Of a DNA stretch of 64,000 bases, positions 53,930-62,408 are shown piece by piece. The notes below the pieces were generated by a model. It saw only the letters and a list, made by a program, of their open reading frames with translations. It was not told the origin of the DNA and searched no databases. The stretch comes from Psychromonas sp. Urea-02u-13 (lineage in GTDB: Bacteria > Pseudomonadota > Gammaproteobacteria > Enterobacterales > Psychromonadaceae). The stretch lies in NCBI RefSeq assembly GCF_002835995.1, contig NZ_PJBZ01000068.1, positions 1 to 64,000 of the forward strand, written 5' to 3'. The translations under genes and the position numbers were made by a program. The first letter of the stretch is position 1; the number at the start of each line of letters is the position of its first letter.

Positions 53930-56296
53930 TTAAAATATGACACTCCCGATTGTATCTGCAGTGTCATGCTCACTTTCATCATCATTCCATGTATTTACTT
54001 CATTAGAATAATGGGTAAAGAAGTCAATGCTATATTTCGCATCGTTATTAATAAAAGATTTAGGTATCATCACTTCAATATACTGAGTTGATGTATTCAC
54101 TGTTAATGAATCTGATAACTGCTCAAGTGAGTTGTAATCTCTATCGACACCTGTTGAATCGTAAAGTCTAGGGGAAACTTCATTGTGGGTAGAGTGGAAT
54201 AGCTCAACGGCAAACTCTGGACCACCATCATCAGATTCAAAATATATCCAATAGTTGTAGTAGGCCTCTACAATTGGAAGCGCTAGGGATGCTTTGTCTA
54301 AGCGAAGATATAAATTACTATCATCTTGTGCTAAATATAGGGCTGTGAGATCTAAGGCTCCTACACCTGCATCGCCATTTGCATCAGATATGATTGAGCT
54401 CGTATTGCCCCAGTCTGTTATTACGCCATCTACTGTTATGTCTAAAGTAGAAATGGTGACTGTTTCAGTTGTGTTACTATCAATGTTATCCCTATCTGCA
54501 TTCTCTAAAATAAATTCTTTAGCTATGGTGTTAAATGCATACTCACCATCGTCGCCAAAATCATTATCAGCATGCACAACACGTACAAAACCATCAACAG
54601 CCGTCAAATACAGCTTATTATCGTCATCATTAACATTTGTCCATTGCTGGCCAGATATCGTTGCAATTGATGCTGGAACACTTATTTCCCGTAATACTTT
54701 TCCATGCACGGTTAGATCTTTCCAACTACCAGAAGCTAACTTAGTTGCATTATTATCATAATCTTGGTTATAAAAATTAACGATGCCTCCTGTCATTATT
54801 TCTGTAACAATATTAGTGTTTGCTAAGCCAATGACCGCTGAGACAGAAGTTAATTCAGTATATGGGCTTGTTGCAGCAGAAGCTTTAGTCAAAGATGCAA
54901 GCGTTGTTGCCCAGCTACCGTTTAAGTACACGGCATTACATGTGCCATCAAGAGCTTCCCATCGTGACACATCATCAGTTTCGCACCAATCACCCATATT
55001 AAGCTCATAAGGGTATGCAGTATTAGAGAATGTTAGCTGATATGCCCTGGATCCCTCTGGAAAGACTAGCTCATCAGTCACTGTGTCTGCCCATGAACCA
55101 TCGCCTCCAGTACTACTTAGTGCATTTTGAACATTTAAGCCATCTAAAATTAGCTCTTTACCAGTAACGGTTTCGTTCAACTCCGATGTTTCCATAATTA
55201 ATGTTATTGAGTTATCTTCATTTAGAATGATGTTCATGATCGTATCATCAGCAACAATCCAGCCACTGCTGGTTAAAAGGAGGTCTGTTTCGGCCTCATA
55301 AACTCGTTCTTCAGTGACGCCATCAGCATTTATTTCATATTCAATATCAGTGAAGGTGCCATCGCTATTAATATTTAGTCTTCCAAACTCTAATGATATA
55401 AAGTCATCACCATTTTCCTCGCTCCAAAACCAGTTGATGCCAGTGCCTTTAATTAGCGTAGCTAGGCTTGTTGCAGTAGAAGTGTTTTCTGCTTCATTTT
55501 GAGCGACTTGAGCGGATAAACCGCCACTTTCAAGGCTAATAAGTTCCTCATCCACCTCTGTTGCAATGCCATCAGCGTCAAAAATTAGGCTATCGTCGGT
55601 AGCTATATCTTCAACTTGTTGAGTAATATTATTTAACGCATCATAAACTTCATTGGTTACCAATGAAATTAACTCTTCTAACGAGATGTCTTCTGTTTCT
55701 GCTGCACTTTCTAGAAGCGTCATATTATCTGCAATAATATTGGCAGTGACTTGCGCTATTTGGTGTAATTTTTCAAATTCAGCTGCATTTTCTTGTCCAT
55801 CTGTGCCGGCAACATAATCTTCATTAAGGGAGAGTGTTGTGCCTAATTTTCCTTGTACTGAGACTTCGGCTTCAGCAACGCTACTGCCGTTATCAATCTC
55901 GTTTTGTACCAGTGAGGTGAGTGGGCTTACAAAGGTATAACCAGCAGGCGCGCTTAGTGTGTAACCTTGTGTTAATACAACACCGGGTTCATCTTCATCA
56001 ATAGTCTCACCGGCAACAATTTCGACTAATAATGGGTTGCCATCAATTTGAGCTTGCGTAACACCGATTAATGTAAATTCACCGCCATCGCCAGTGACAG
56101 CAGAAGGCTCATCAGTATCACATACTTTATTATTGTTTAAATCCAGACAAACTTTAGCATTACTCAGGTAACCGTCAGCGGCTTTACCAGCAAGAGAAAG
56201 CGACTCAGCTGTTGTTGAGCTAGAGGAAGAACTGCCGCCACAAGCAGAGAGGGTCGCAAGAACAAATAACGAGATTAGACTTTGTTGAAATTTCAT
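53930..56296 (-). CDS. Large surface lipoprotein with possible CBM9/DOMON-like C-terminal domain
   Basis: 788 aa. Lipobox LATLSAC places lipidation at C19, followed by a Gly/Ser-rich tether. Residues about 38-100 (DGYLSNAKVCLDLNNNKVCD) look like a carboxypeptidase-regulatory-type beta fold seen in marine surface proteins. The middle is acidic and unrecognised. The last ~170 residues, starting at ITVDGVITDWGN and including LYLAQDDSNLYLRLDKA, resemble CBM9/DOMON-type domains that bind sugars or haem. The start was moved to ATG 56296, because GGAGT then serves as Shine-Dalgarno. The role is unknown; sugar binding is inference. Confidence 0.75.
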   Translation of the reverse strand: MKFQQSLISLFVLATLSACGGSSSSSSTTAESLSLAGKAADGYLSNAKVCLDLNNNKVCDTDEPSAVTGDGGEFTLIGVTQAQIDGNPLLVEIVAGETIDEDEPGVVLTQGYTLSAPAGYTFVSPLTSLVQNEIDNGSSVAEAEVSVQGKLGTTLSLNEDYVAGTDGQENAAEFEKLHQIAQVTANIIADNMTLLESAAETEDISLEELISLVTNEVYDALNNITQQVEDIATDDSLIFDADGIATEVDEELISLESGGLSAQVAQNEAENTSTATSLATLIKGTGINWFWSEENGDDFISLEFGRLNINSDGTFTDIEYEINADGVTEERVYEAETDLLLTSSGWIVADDTIMNIILNEDNSITLIMETSELNETVTGKELILDGLNVQNALSSTGGDGSWADTVTDELVFPEGSRAYQLTFSNTAYPYELNMGDWCETDDVSRWEALDGTCNAVYLNGSWATTLASLTKASAATSPYTELTSVSAVIGLANTNIVTEIMTGGIVNFYNQDYDNNATKLASGSWKDLTVHGKVLREISVPASIATISGQQWTNVNDDDNKLYLTAVDGFVRVVHADNDFGDDGEYAFNTIAKEFILENADRDNIDSNTTETVTISTLDITVDGVITDWGNTSSIISDANGDAGVGALDLTALYLAQDDSNLYLRLDKASLALPIVEAYYNYWIYFESDDGGPEFAVELFHSTHNEVSPRLYDSTGVDRDYNSLEQLSDSLTVNTSTQYIEVMIPKSFINNDAKYSIDFFTHYSNEVNTWNDDESEHDTADTIGSVIF

Positions 56297-56698
56297 AAAA
56301 TACTCCATGTATCAATATAAAAAAACGTAATAGAAAAATAGATAAATGTGATTGATTAACCTTGGTGGAGCCTAGGTTGGTCAGCAATATCAAAATAAGT
56401 TTAGGTAGGATTTAAGTGCTTGCAAGGCTTGCATTTATTGGTTTTGAGTGAGAAAAAGGGAAGCATTTGATTTTTAATATTTATCCTTTTAGCGTTGCGT
56501 AATTATTTGCCATTAAAGTGACTTTTAATTCATTAGAATTGGGTTGGTTTTAGCTGCTTGTGTTTTTATCTGTTTATTCTGCGCGCAGAAAAAAGCATAA
56601 AACCTCATCGTGCTAGCAACGTGAATAATTGTTATCCGCAGAGCATTTATTTTCTTCTATAATTTCAATATATAAAAACAGATAACATGGAGTCTATT
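56297..56698. promoter_or_regulatory. Divergent region between the lipoprotein gene and glgX
   Basis: 402 bp with no gene. It contains a perfect 14-bp palindrome TTCTGCGCGCAGAA (56577-56590) and a good -10 hexamer TATAAT (56658-56663) for glgX without a matching -35, suggesting an activator. The two divergent starts share a near-identical initiation context, CATGGAGTxTxTTATG. Confidence 0.5.
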
Positions 56699-58753
56699 AT
56701 GTACAGTCATTCGCAGGGAAAGCCGGATAAATTAGGTGTCACTTTTTCTCAAAAAGGCGCCAACTTTTGTGTTTATGCGCGATTAGCAGAATCGGTCGAG
56801 TTACTGTTTTTTGATGATAAGGATGCTTTAGAGGCGAGCCAAGTCTTTAATCTGTCAGATATTGATAATCGCACCGCCTATTACTGGCATATTTTTATTG
56901 AAGGGGTTGATGCAGGGCAACTCTATGCATTTCGTGTTAATGGGCCTTATCGGCCATATGAAGGTTTGTCATTTCAACCAGATAAAGTGTTGCTTGATCC
57001 CTACGGTTTATTAGTAGAACGAGGTGAAAACTTTTGTCGTGACGCTGCGATTAAAGAGGGCTCAAATATTGATAAATGCTTAAAAAGTGTTGTCGTTGAT
57101 ATTGATAATTATGACTGGGAGGAGGATGTACATCCGCGTCACCCCTTTGCAACCAGTGTTATTTATGAAATGCATATTGGTGGATTTACGCGGGATGTGA
57201 GCTCTGGTATCAGTAAAGATAAACGTGGGACTTATGCGGGTTTAATTGAAAAAATTCCCTACCTTAAAGAGCTTGGTATTACTGCGGTGGAATTGATGCC
57301 AGTGCATCAGTTTGATCCAAGTGAGCATCATGCAGGATTGGTTAATTATTGGGGGTATAGCCCTTTATCGCTATTTGCCACGCACCGGGAATACAGCTCT
57401 GATCAATCTGTATTAGGGCCAATTAATGAATTTCGCGATATGGTCAAAGCATTACATGCAGCGGATATTGAAGTTATTTTGGATGTTGTTTACAACCATA
57501 CGGCCGAGGGAGATGAAAATGGCCCGACACTGTCTTTTCGTGGTTTCGACAGTAGTGTTTATTACATTATGTCAGAAGACAGAAAGCACTACATGAACTT
57601 TAGTGGTTGTGGTAATACACTCAACGGAACACATTCTGTGGTACGTAGAATGATTTTGGATAGTTTGCATTTTTGGGTGGAAAAAATGCATGTGGATGGA
57701 TTTCGATTTGATTTAGCCTCTATTTTATCCCGCGATGAAGTCGGTCGCCCAATGCTCAGTCCGCCGACATTATGGAGTATTGATACGGATCCTATTTTAT
57801 CGCCAGTTAAACTGATCGCCGAAGCATGGGATGCGGGGGGATTATATCAAGTGGGTAGTTTAGCGGGACAGCGTTGGCGTGAGTGGAATGGCCATTTTAG
57901 AGATGATGTACGTCGTTTTGTCCGTGGTGACTCAGGGCTTGTCGGTAAATTTGTAGCACGTTTAATTGGTAGCCCTGATATCTATGGCGCGCATAATTTA
58001 GAACCAGAAAAGTCAGTTAACTTCATCACTTGCCACGATGGTTTTACCTTAAATGATTTGGTGAGTTATAACGATAAACATAACCTCGCTAATGGTGAAG
58101 AAAATCGTGATGGTTGCTCTGATAACTTTAGCTGGAATCATGGGGTTGAAGGGCAAACAGACGACCCTCAAATTCAACAGTTAAGATTGCAACAAATTAA
58201 GAACTTGTTGGCGATTAATTTAATTTCGCTGGGCACTCCGATGATTTTAATGGGGGATGAGATAGCGCATAGCCAGCAAGGTAACAATAATGGCTACTGC
58301 CAAGACAATCCTGATTTTTGGTTTAATTGGGACAATGTAGAAAAAAATAAAGAGTTGTTCCGTTTCACTAAAGCCTTAATTGAGCAACGTACCACACTGG
58401 AAGCGGTGCATTTGAGTGATGCTCGACGTGATTCATTACATGATATTATCGCGCAATCAGGCATTCGCTGGCATGGAGTAAAAGTAAATGAGCCTGATTG
58501 GGGTGAGCATTCTCACGCAATTGCGATGGAAAGCAAACAATTGGGCTCGAAGCATGTTTCCTATGTTGTTTTTAATGCTTACTGGGAAGAACTCCGTTTC
58601 GAGTTACCGCCTTCTCCGAGTGGAAAATGGCAACGTATCGTTGATACCTCATTAAGTAATGGTCAAGATATTCATCTAGAAGGAGATAAAAAACATTTTG
58701 TAACAAAAGATTACTTAGTTACTGCACGTTCTATTGTTATTTTGATTGGATAA
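56699..58753 (+). CDS. glgX: Glycogen debranching enzyme GlgX (isoamylase type)
   Basis: GH13 alpha-1,6-glucosidase cleaving the short branches left by phosphorylase on glycogen. 684 aa. N-terminal CBM48 (GVTFSQKGANFCVYARLAES), then the catalytic barrel with DVVYNHTAEG, nucleophile D338 in DGFRFDLAS, acid E375 in IAEAWDAGG and transition-state D447 in TCHDGFTL. ATG 56699 is preferred over 56687 because GGAG then lies at correct spacing. No other glycogen gene is in the window. Confidence 0.95.
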   Translation: MYSHSQGKPDKLGVTFSQKGANFCVYARLAESVELLFFDDKDALEASQVFNLSDIDNRTAYYWHIFIEGVDAGQLYAFRVNGPYRPYEGLSFQPDKVLLDPYGLLVERGENFCRDAAIKEGSNIDKCLKSVVVDIDNYDWEEDVHPRHPFATSVIYEMHIGGFTRDVSSGISKDKRGTYAGLIEKIPYLKELGITAVELMPVHQFDPSEHHAGLVNYWGYSPLSLFATHREYSSDQSVLGPINEFRDMVKALHAADIEVILDVVYNHTAEGDENGPTLSFRGFDSSVYYIMSEDRKHYMNFSGCGNTLNGTHSVVRRMILDSLHFWVEKMHVDGFRFDLASILSRDEVGRPMLSPPTLWSIDTDPILSPVKLIAEAWDAGGLYQVGSLAGQRWREWNGHFRDDVRRFVRGDSGLVGKFVARLIGSPDIYGAHNLEPEKSVNFITCHDGFTLNDLVSYNDKHNLANGEENRDGCSDNFSWNHGVEGQTDDPQIQQLRLQQIKNLLAINLISLGTPMILMGDEIAHSQQGNNNGYCQDNPDFWFNWDNVEKNKELFRFTKALIEQRTTLEAVHLSDARRDSLHDIIAQSGIRWHGVKVNEPDWGEHSHAIAMESKQLGSKHVSYVVFNAYWEELRFELPPSPSGKWQRIVDTSLSNGQDIHLEGDKKHFVTKDYLVTARSIVILIG

Positions 58754-58822
58754 CGCATCATGACTTGTTAAAATAAAAGTCATTCAACCCTTCGCTAAGC
58801 TTAAGAATAAACAGGTAAATAG

Positions 58823-60157
58823 ATGCAAGTGGTACAAGACTCTACACAATTAGTTAATTGGTTTCGCAGTTCAGCGCCTTATATTAATGCTCACCGAAAC
58901 AAAACATTTGTATTAATGTTAGGTGGTGAAGCATTAGAGACTGATAATTTTCAACATATCATCAATGATATTGCACTGCTTAATAGCTTAGGTGTAAAAC
59001 TTGTTATTGTGCATGGCGTTCGCCCGCAAATTCAAAAGCAACTTGATATTCATGGTCATAAAAGTGCTTTTAAAAATGATGTGCGTATTACCGATGAAAA
59101 AAGTTTAGCGCTTATCAAACAGGCTGTTGGTGTTGTTCAAATTGAATTGCAAGCTCGTCTTTCAATGGGCCTTGCAAATTCGCCAATGCAGGGCGCGAGT
59201 ATTCGCACGGTTATTAGTAATTTTGTGACCGCACAACCCATTGGCATTAAAGATGGTCTCGATTATTGCCACACTGGCAAGGTGCGCCGTATCGATATTG
59301 AAGGCTTAAAAATCCATCTTGATATGGGCGCGATTCCTGTGATATCACCGATTGGTTACTCGGTTACTGGTGAAGTTTTTAGCTTACTTGCTGAAGAAGT
59401 GGCGACACAAGTTGCGATTGATTTACACGCTGACAAGCTGATTGGTTTCTGCTCTAAAACCGGTGTCTTAGATGAATCGGGTGAATTGATCTCTGAGCTG
59501 TTACCTGAGCAAGCAGAGCAACATATTGAAGTTATTGGCGCTCAAGCTGGTGAGGCTTCTGGTACCTTACGCTTTTTACGGGCTGCTGTTGCCGCTTGTA
59601 AAGCCGGTGTTACACGCAGCCACTTGATTAGTTATTATCAAGAGGGCGCATTATTAAAAGAATTATTTACCCGCGATGGCAGTGGTTCACAAATAGTAAA
59701 AGAGAGCTCAGAACGCGTTCGCACAGCAACAATCGATGATATCGGTGGTTTATTAGAGCTTATTGAACCCCTTGAAAAGCAAGGTGTTTTAGTAAAACGC
59801 TCTCGTGAGTTACTTGAGAATGAGATCCATCATTTTCAGATTGTTGAGTTAGACGGCATGGTAATTGGTTGTGCTGCTTTGTATCCCTTTAAAGATGAAA
59901 AGATGGGCGAGTTAGCCTGTCTTGTTAGCCATCCTAAATATCGTCGTAGTGCACGCGCAGATAATTTGGTGGCACATGTTGAACGTAAAGCAAGAGAGTT
60001 AGGCTTGGAGTCTATTTTTGTATTAACCACACAAAGTATTCATTGGTTTAGAGAGCGAGGTTTTGATTTTACTGATATTAGTGAGTTACCTGCTGCCAAA
60101 AAAGAGATGTATAACCTAAAGCGTAACTCCAAAGTGTTATTACGCAAAATTAGTTAA
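58823..60157 (+). CDS. argA: N-acetylglutamate synthase ArgA
   Basis: First step of arginine synthesis, acetylating glutamate with acetyl-CoA; usually inhibited by arginine. 444 aa, the same plan as E. coli ArgA: an amino-acid-kinase-like domain (about 1-290; KTFVLMLGGEAL, LVIVHGVRPQI) and a GNAT acetyltransferase domain (about 295-440; YPFKDEKMGELACLVSHPKY, GLESIFVLTTQ, WFRERGF). No convincing ARG box is visible in the short 69-bp gap after glgX. Confidence 0.96.
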   Translation: MQVVQDSTQLVNWFRSSAPYINAHRNKTFVLMLGGEALETDNFQHIINDIALLNSLGVKLVIVHGVRPQIQKQLDIHGHKSAFKNDVRITDEKSLALIKQAVGVVQIELQARLSMGLANSPMQGASIRTVISNFVTAQPIGIKDGLDYCHTGKVRRIDIEGLKIHLDMGAIPVISPIGYSVTGEVFSLLAEEVATQVAIDLHADKLIGFCSKTGVLDESGELISELLPEQAEQHIEVIGAQAGEASGTLRFLRAAVAACKAGVTRSHLISYYQEGALLKELFTRDGSGSQIVKESSERVRTATIDDIGGLLELIEPLEKQGVLVKRSRELLENEIHHFQIVELDGMVIGCAALYPFKDEKMGELACLVSHPKYRRSARADNLVAHVERKARELGLESIFVLTTQSIHWFRERGFDFTDISELPAAKKEMYNLKRNSKVLLRKIS

Positions 60158-60180
60158 CCCAAGGATTTCCTATTATTATT

Positions 60181-61152
60181 ATGCCCTTAGCTAAACCGTT
60201 GTTATCGATATTTTTGACCCTTTTTTTGGTCTCGTTATCACTGAATGCACAAAGTAAAACGCAATATCTATCGATTGGTACGGGTGGTGTGACGGGCGTT
60301 TATTACCCAACAGGTGGGGCTATTTGTTATTTAGCCAATCAAATAAAAGAAACGGATTATCACTGTGAAATTAAAAGTACACCGGGGTCAATTTACAATA
60401 TTGAAGGCATTCGCTCGGGTGAATTAACGCTGGGTGTGTTGCAGTCTGATTGGCAATATCATGCCTATGAAGGCACGGGGCGTTATAAAAAAATTGGTAA
60501 GTTTCCAGAGCTTCGTTCTCTTTTTTCTGTTCATGCAGAACCTTTTACCGTGCTTGCAAGAGCGGACTCAAATATCAATCGTTTTGAAGACTTAAAAGGG
60601 CAACGTGTAAATATTGGTGCTCCTCGCTCTGGACAGCGTGCGACAATGGAAATGTTATTAGATCTTTATCAGTGGAAAAATAAAGATTTTAAAAACGTTT
60701 TACAACTAACCCCTAGTGAACAAGCTAAAGCATTATGTGATGACAAAGTTGATGCCATTATTTATGTTGTTGGCCATCCTAATAGCTCAATCAAAGAAGC
60801 CTCTGGTGCTTGCCAAACAAAATTGGTTAATGTGTCGGGCGATAAAATTAATACCTTAACTGAGCAAAGAAGTTATTATCAAAAAACGATTATCCCGGGT
60901 GGTATGTATCGTGGTAGTGACGAAGATACACTAACATTTGGTGTTGGCGCAGTGGTCACAACCACATCAGCATTATCAGAGGTCGTTGCTTACCAATTAG
61001 TTAAGTCTGTGTTTGAAAATCACGATGAGTTTATTCAATTACATCCTGCGTTTAAGTATTTAAAAAAACAAGCGATGGTAACGAACTCTATTACCGCTCC
61101 ATTGCATAAAGGCGCCATCCGATATTATAAAGAAGTCGGTTTAATGAAATAG
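60181..61152 (+). CDS. TAXI-family TRAP transporter receptor, copy 1
   Basis: Periplasmic solute receptor of a TAXI-type TRAP transporter. 323 aa: signal peptide (about 1-25), then the TAXI hallmarks SIGTGGVTGVYYPTGGAIC, LGVLQSDWQYHAYEGTG, RVNIGAPRSGQRATMEMLL and CDDKVDAIIYVVGHPNSSIKE. It starts 23 bp after argA without a strong ribosome site. It is clearly paralogous to the next gene. Known TAXI ligands include glutamate-like acids, but nothing here identifies the substrate. Confidence 0.93.
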   Translation: MPLAKPLLSIFLTLFLVSLSLNAQSKTQYLSIGTGGVTGVYYPTGGAICYLANQIKETDYHCEIKSTPGSIYNIEGIRSGELTLGVLQSDWQYHAYEGTGRYKKIGKFPELRSLFSVHAEPFTVLARADSNINRFEDLKGQRVNIGAPRSGQRATMEMLLDLYQWKNKDFKNVLQLTPSEQAKALCDDKVDAIIYVVGHPNSSIKEASGACQTKLVNVSGDKINTLTEQRSYYQKTIIPGGMYRGSDEDTLTFGVGAVVTTTSALSEVVAYQLVKSVFENHDEFIQLHPAFKYLKKQAMVTNSITAPLHKGAIRYYKEVGLMK

Positions 61153-61228
61153 TTCATAATAAAAGCTATTTTTCACCTAAATATATCTAGATTAATCACT
61201 GGTTACTCGCAAAAATTACTTAATAAGA

Positions 61229-61256
61229 TTGAAAACCGCTACCATTTACTCATAAT
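61229..61256 (+). promoter_or_regulatory. Promoter before the second TAXI receptor
   Basis: TTGAAA (61229-61234), 16-base spacer, CATAAT (61251-61256), 28 bases before the ATG at 61285. Confidence 0.5.
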
Positions 61257-61284
61257 ACGTGTTCACCTTATTAAGGAACTATCA

Positions 61285-62247
61285 ATGAAAAAGACCTTCA
61301 AATACTCACTATTGAGTGCATTAGTATTATCCGCTTCATTTGTTCAAGCAGCTGACCAAAAATTTGTAACGATTGGAACGGGCGGACAAACAGGTGTTTA
61401 TTACGTTGTTGGCCAATCTATTTGTAAATTGGTTAACCGTGGCATTAAAGATCACCAGATTAAATGTAATGCACCTTCAACAGGCGGCAGCGTTGCTAAT
61501 ATCAATGCAATTGGCGCTGGCGAGCAAGATATGGGTGTTGCACAGTCTGATTGGCAATACCATGCTTACAACGGTACTAATAAGTTTGAAGGCAAGCAAA
61601 ATAAAGAGCTACGTGCTCTATTTTCAGTTCATCCTGAACCATTCACATTAGTGGTACGTAGTGATTCTGGTATTGAAAGTTTTGATGACCTAAAAAACAA
61701 ACGTGTTAACGTCGGTAACCCAGGTTCTGGTACGCGTGGTACAATGGAAGTGGTAATGGGCGCTAAGCACTTTACCATGAAAGACTTTAGCCTTAAATCT
61801 GAGCTTAAAGCTGCTGAAATGTCAGCCGCTTTATGTGATAACAACTTAGATGCAATTACTTATACCGTGGGTCATCCTTCTGGTGCAATCAAAGAAGCGG
61901 GTGTTTCTTGTGATTCAAAAGTAGTGCCTGTTGTTGGACCTGAAGTTGACAAGTTAATTGCTGATTTCCCATTCTACGCACCTGCAATTATTCCTGGTGG
62001 CATGTACAAAGGCACACCTAACGATGTACCAACCTTTGGTGTTGCTGCAACATTTGTAAGTTCAACTAAAACAGATGATGAAACTGTTTATCAAGTTGTT
62101 AAAGCCGTATTTGATAACTTTGAACGCTTCAAAAAATTACACCCTGCTTTCGCTAACCTGAAAGAAGAAGATATGATTAAAAATGCACTTTCTGCTCCAT
62201 TGCATAACGGTGCGATTAAATATTACAAACAGCGCGGCTGGATGTAA
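61285..62247 (+). CDS. TAXI-family TRAP transporter receptor, copy 2
   Basis: 320 aa, signal peptide about 1-22 (VQA-A), then TIGTGGQTGVYYVVGQSIC, MGVAQSDWQYHAYNGTN, RVNVGNPGSGTRGTMEVVMG and CDNNLDAITYTVGHPSGAIKE, the same blocks as copy 1. AAGGAAC lies at good spacing and a promoter precedes it, so this copy is probably the main receptor for the downstream permease. An inverted-repeat element and a terminator follow. Confidence 0.94.
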   Translation: MKKTFKYSLLSALVLSASFVQAADQKFVTIGTGGQTGVYYVVGQSICKLVNRGIKDHQIKCNAPSTGGSVANINAIGAGEQDMGVAQSDWQYHAYNGTNKFEGKQNKELRALFSVHPEPFTLVVRSDSGIESFDDLKNKRVNVGNPGSGTRGTMEVVMGAKHFTMKDFSLKSELKAAEMSAALCDNNLDAITYTVGHPSGAIKEAGVSCDSKVVPVVGPEVDKLIADFPFYAPAIIPGGMYKGTPNDVPTFGVAATFVSSTKTDDETVYQVVKAVFDNFERFKKLHPAFANLKEEDMIKNALSAPLHNGAIKYYKQRGWM

Positions 62248-62254
62248 TTTCAAC

Positions 62255-62337
62255 TATACCCGTGAGACTTAAAGTCGCGCCTTGCTCTGTTCTATGAGCT
62301 AGCACCTGACAAAGTATTTTGAGTCGCTACGGGGATA
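62255..62337. repeat. Imperfect inverted-repeat element
   Basis: TATACCCGTGAGACTTA (62255-62271) and TGAGTCGCTACGGGGATA (62320-62337) are imperfect reverse complements, spanning 83 bp between receptor and permease genes. It resembles a REP/MITE-like palindromic unit; copy number in the genome is unknown. Confidence 0.5.
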
Positions 62338-62357
62338 TAATTTAATATAAAACTATA

Positions 62358-62384
62358 AAGGCAGTGTTACTGTCTTTTTTTTTA
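62358..62384 (+). terminator. Intrinsic terminator/attenuator between TAXI receptor and TRAP permease
   Basis: AAGGCAGT (62358-62365) and ACTGTCTT (62369-62376) form an 8-bp stem with one G-T pair, followed by a run of T. It lies 25 bases before the permease start and would reduce its transcription relative to the receptor. Confidence 0.75.
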
Positions 62385-62408
62385 TAACAACTAAAATAAG
62401 AATAATTT

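Noticed and set aside
54294-54761. 155-codon plus-strand ORF inside the lipoprotein gene
   Set aside because: Antisense shadow of a Ser/Thr/Asp-rich gene; composition explains its openness.
56621-56636. ARG-box-like GTGAATAATTGTTATC upstream of glgX
   Set aside because: Only one half resembles the ArgR consensus and it lies before glgX, not argA; too weak to claim.
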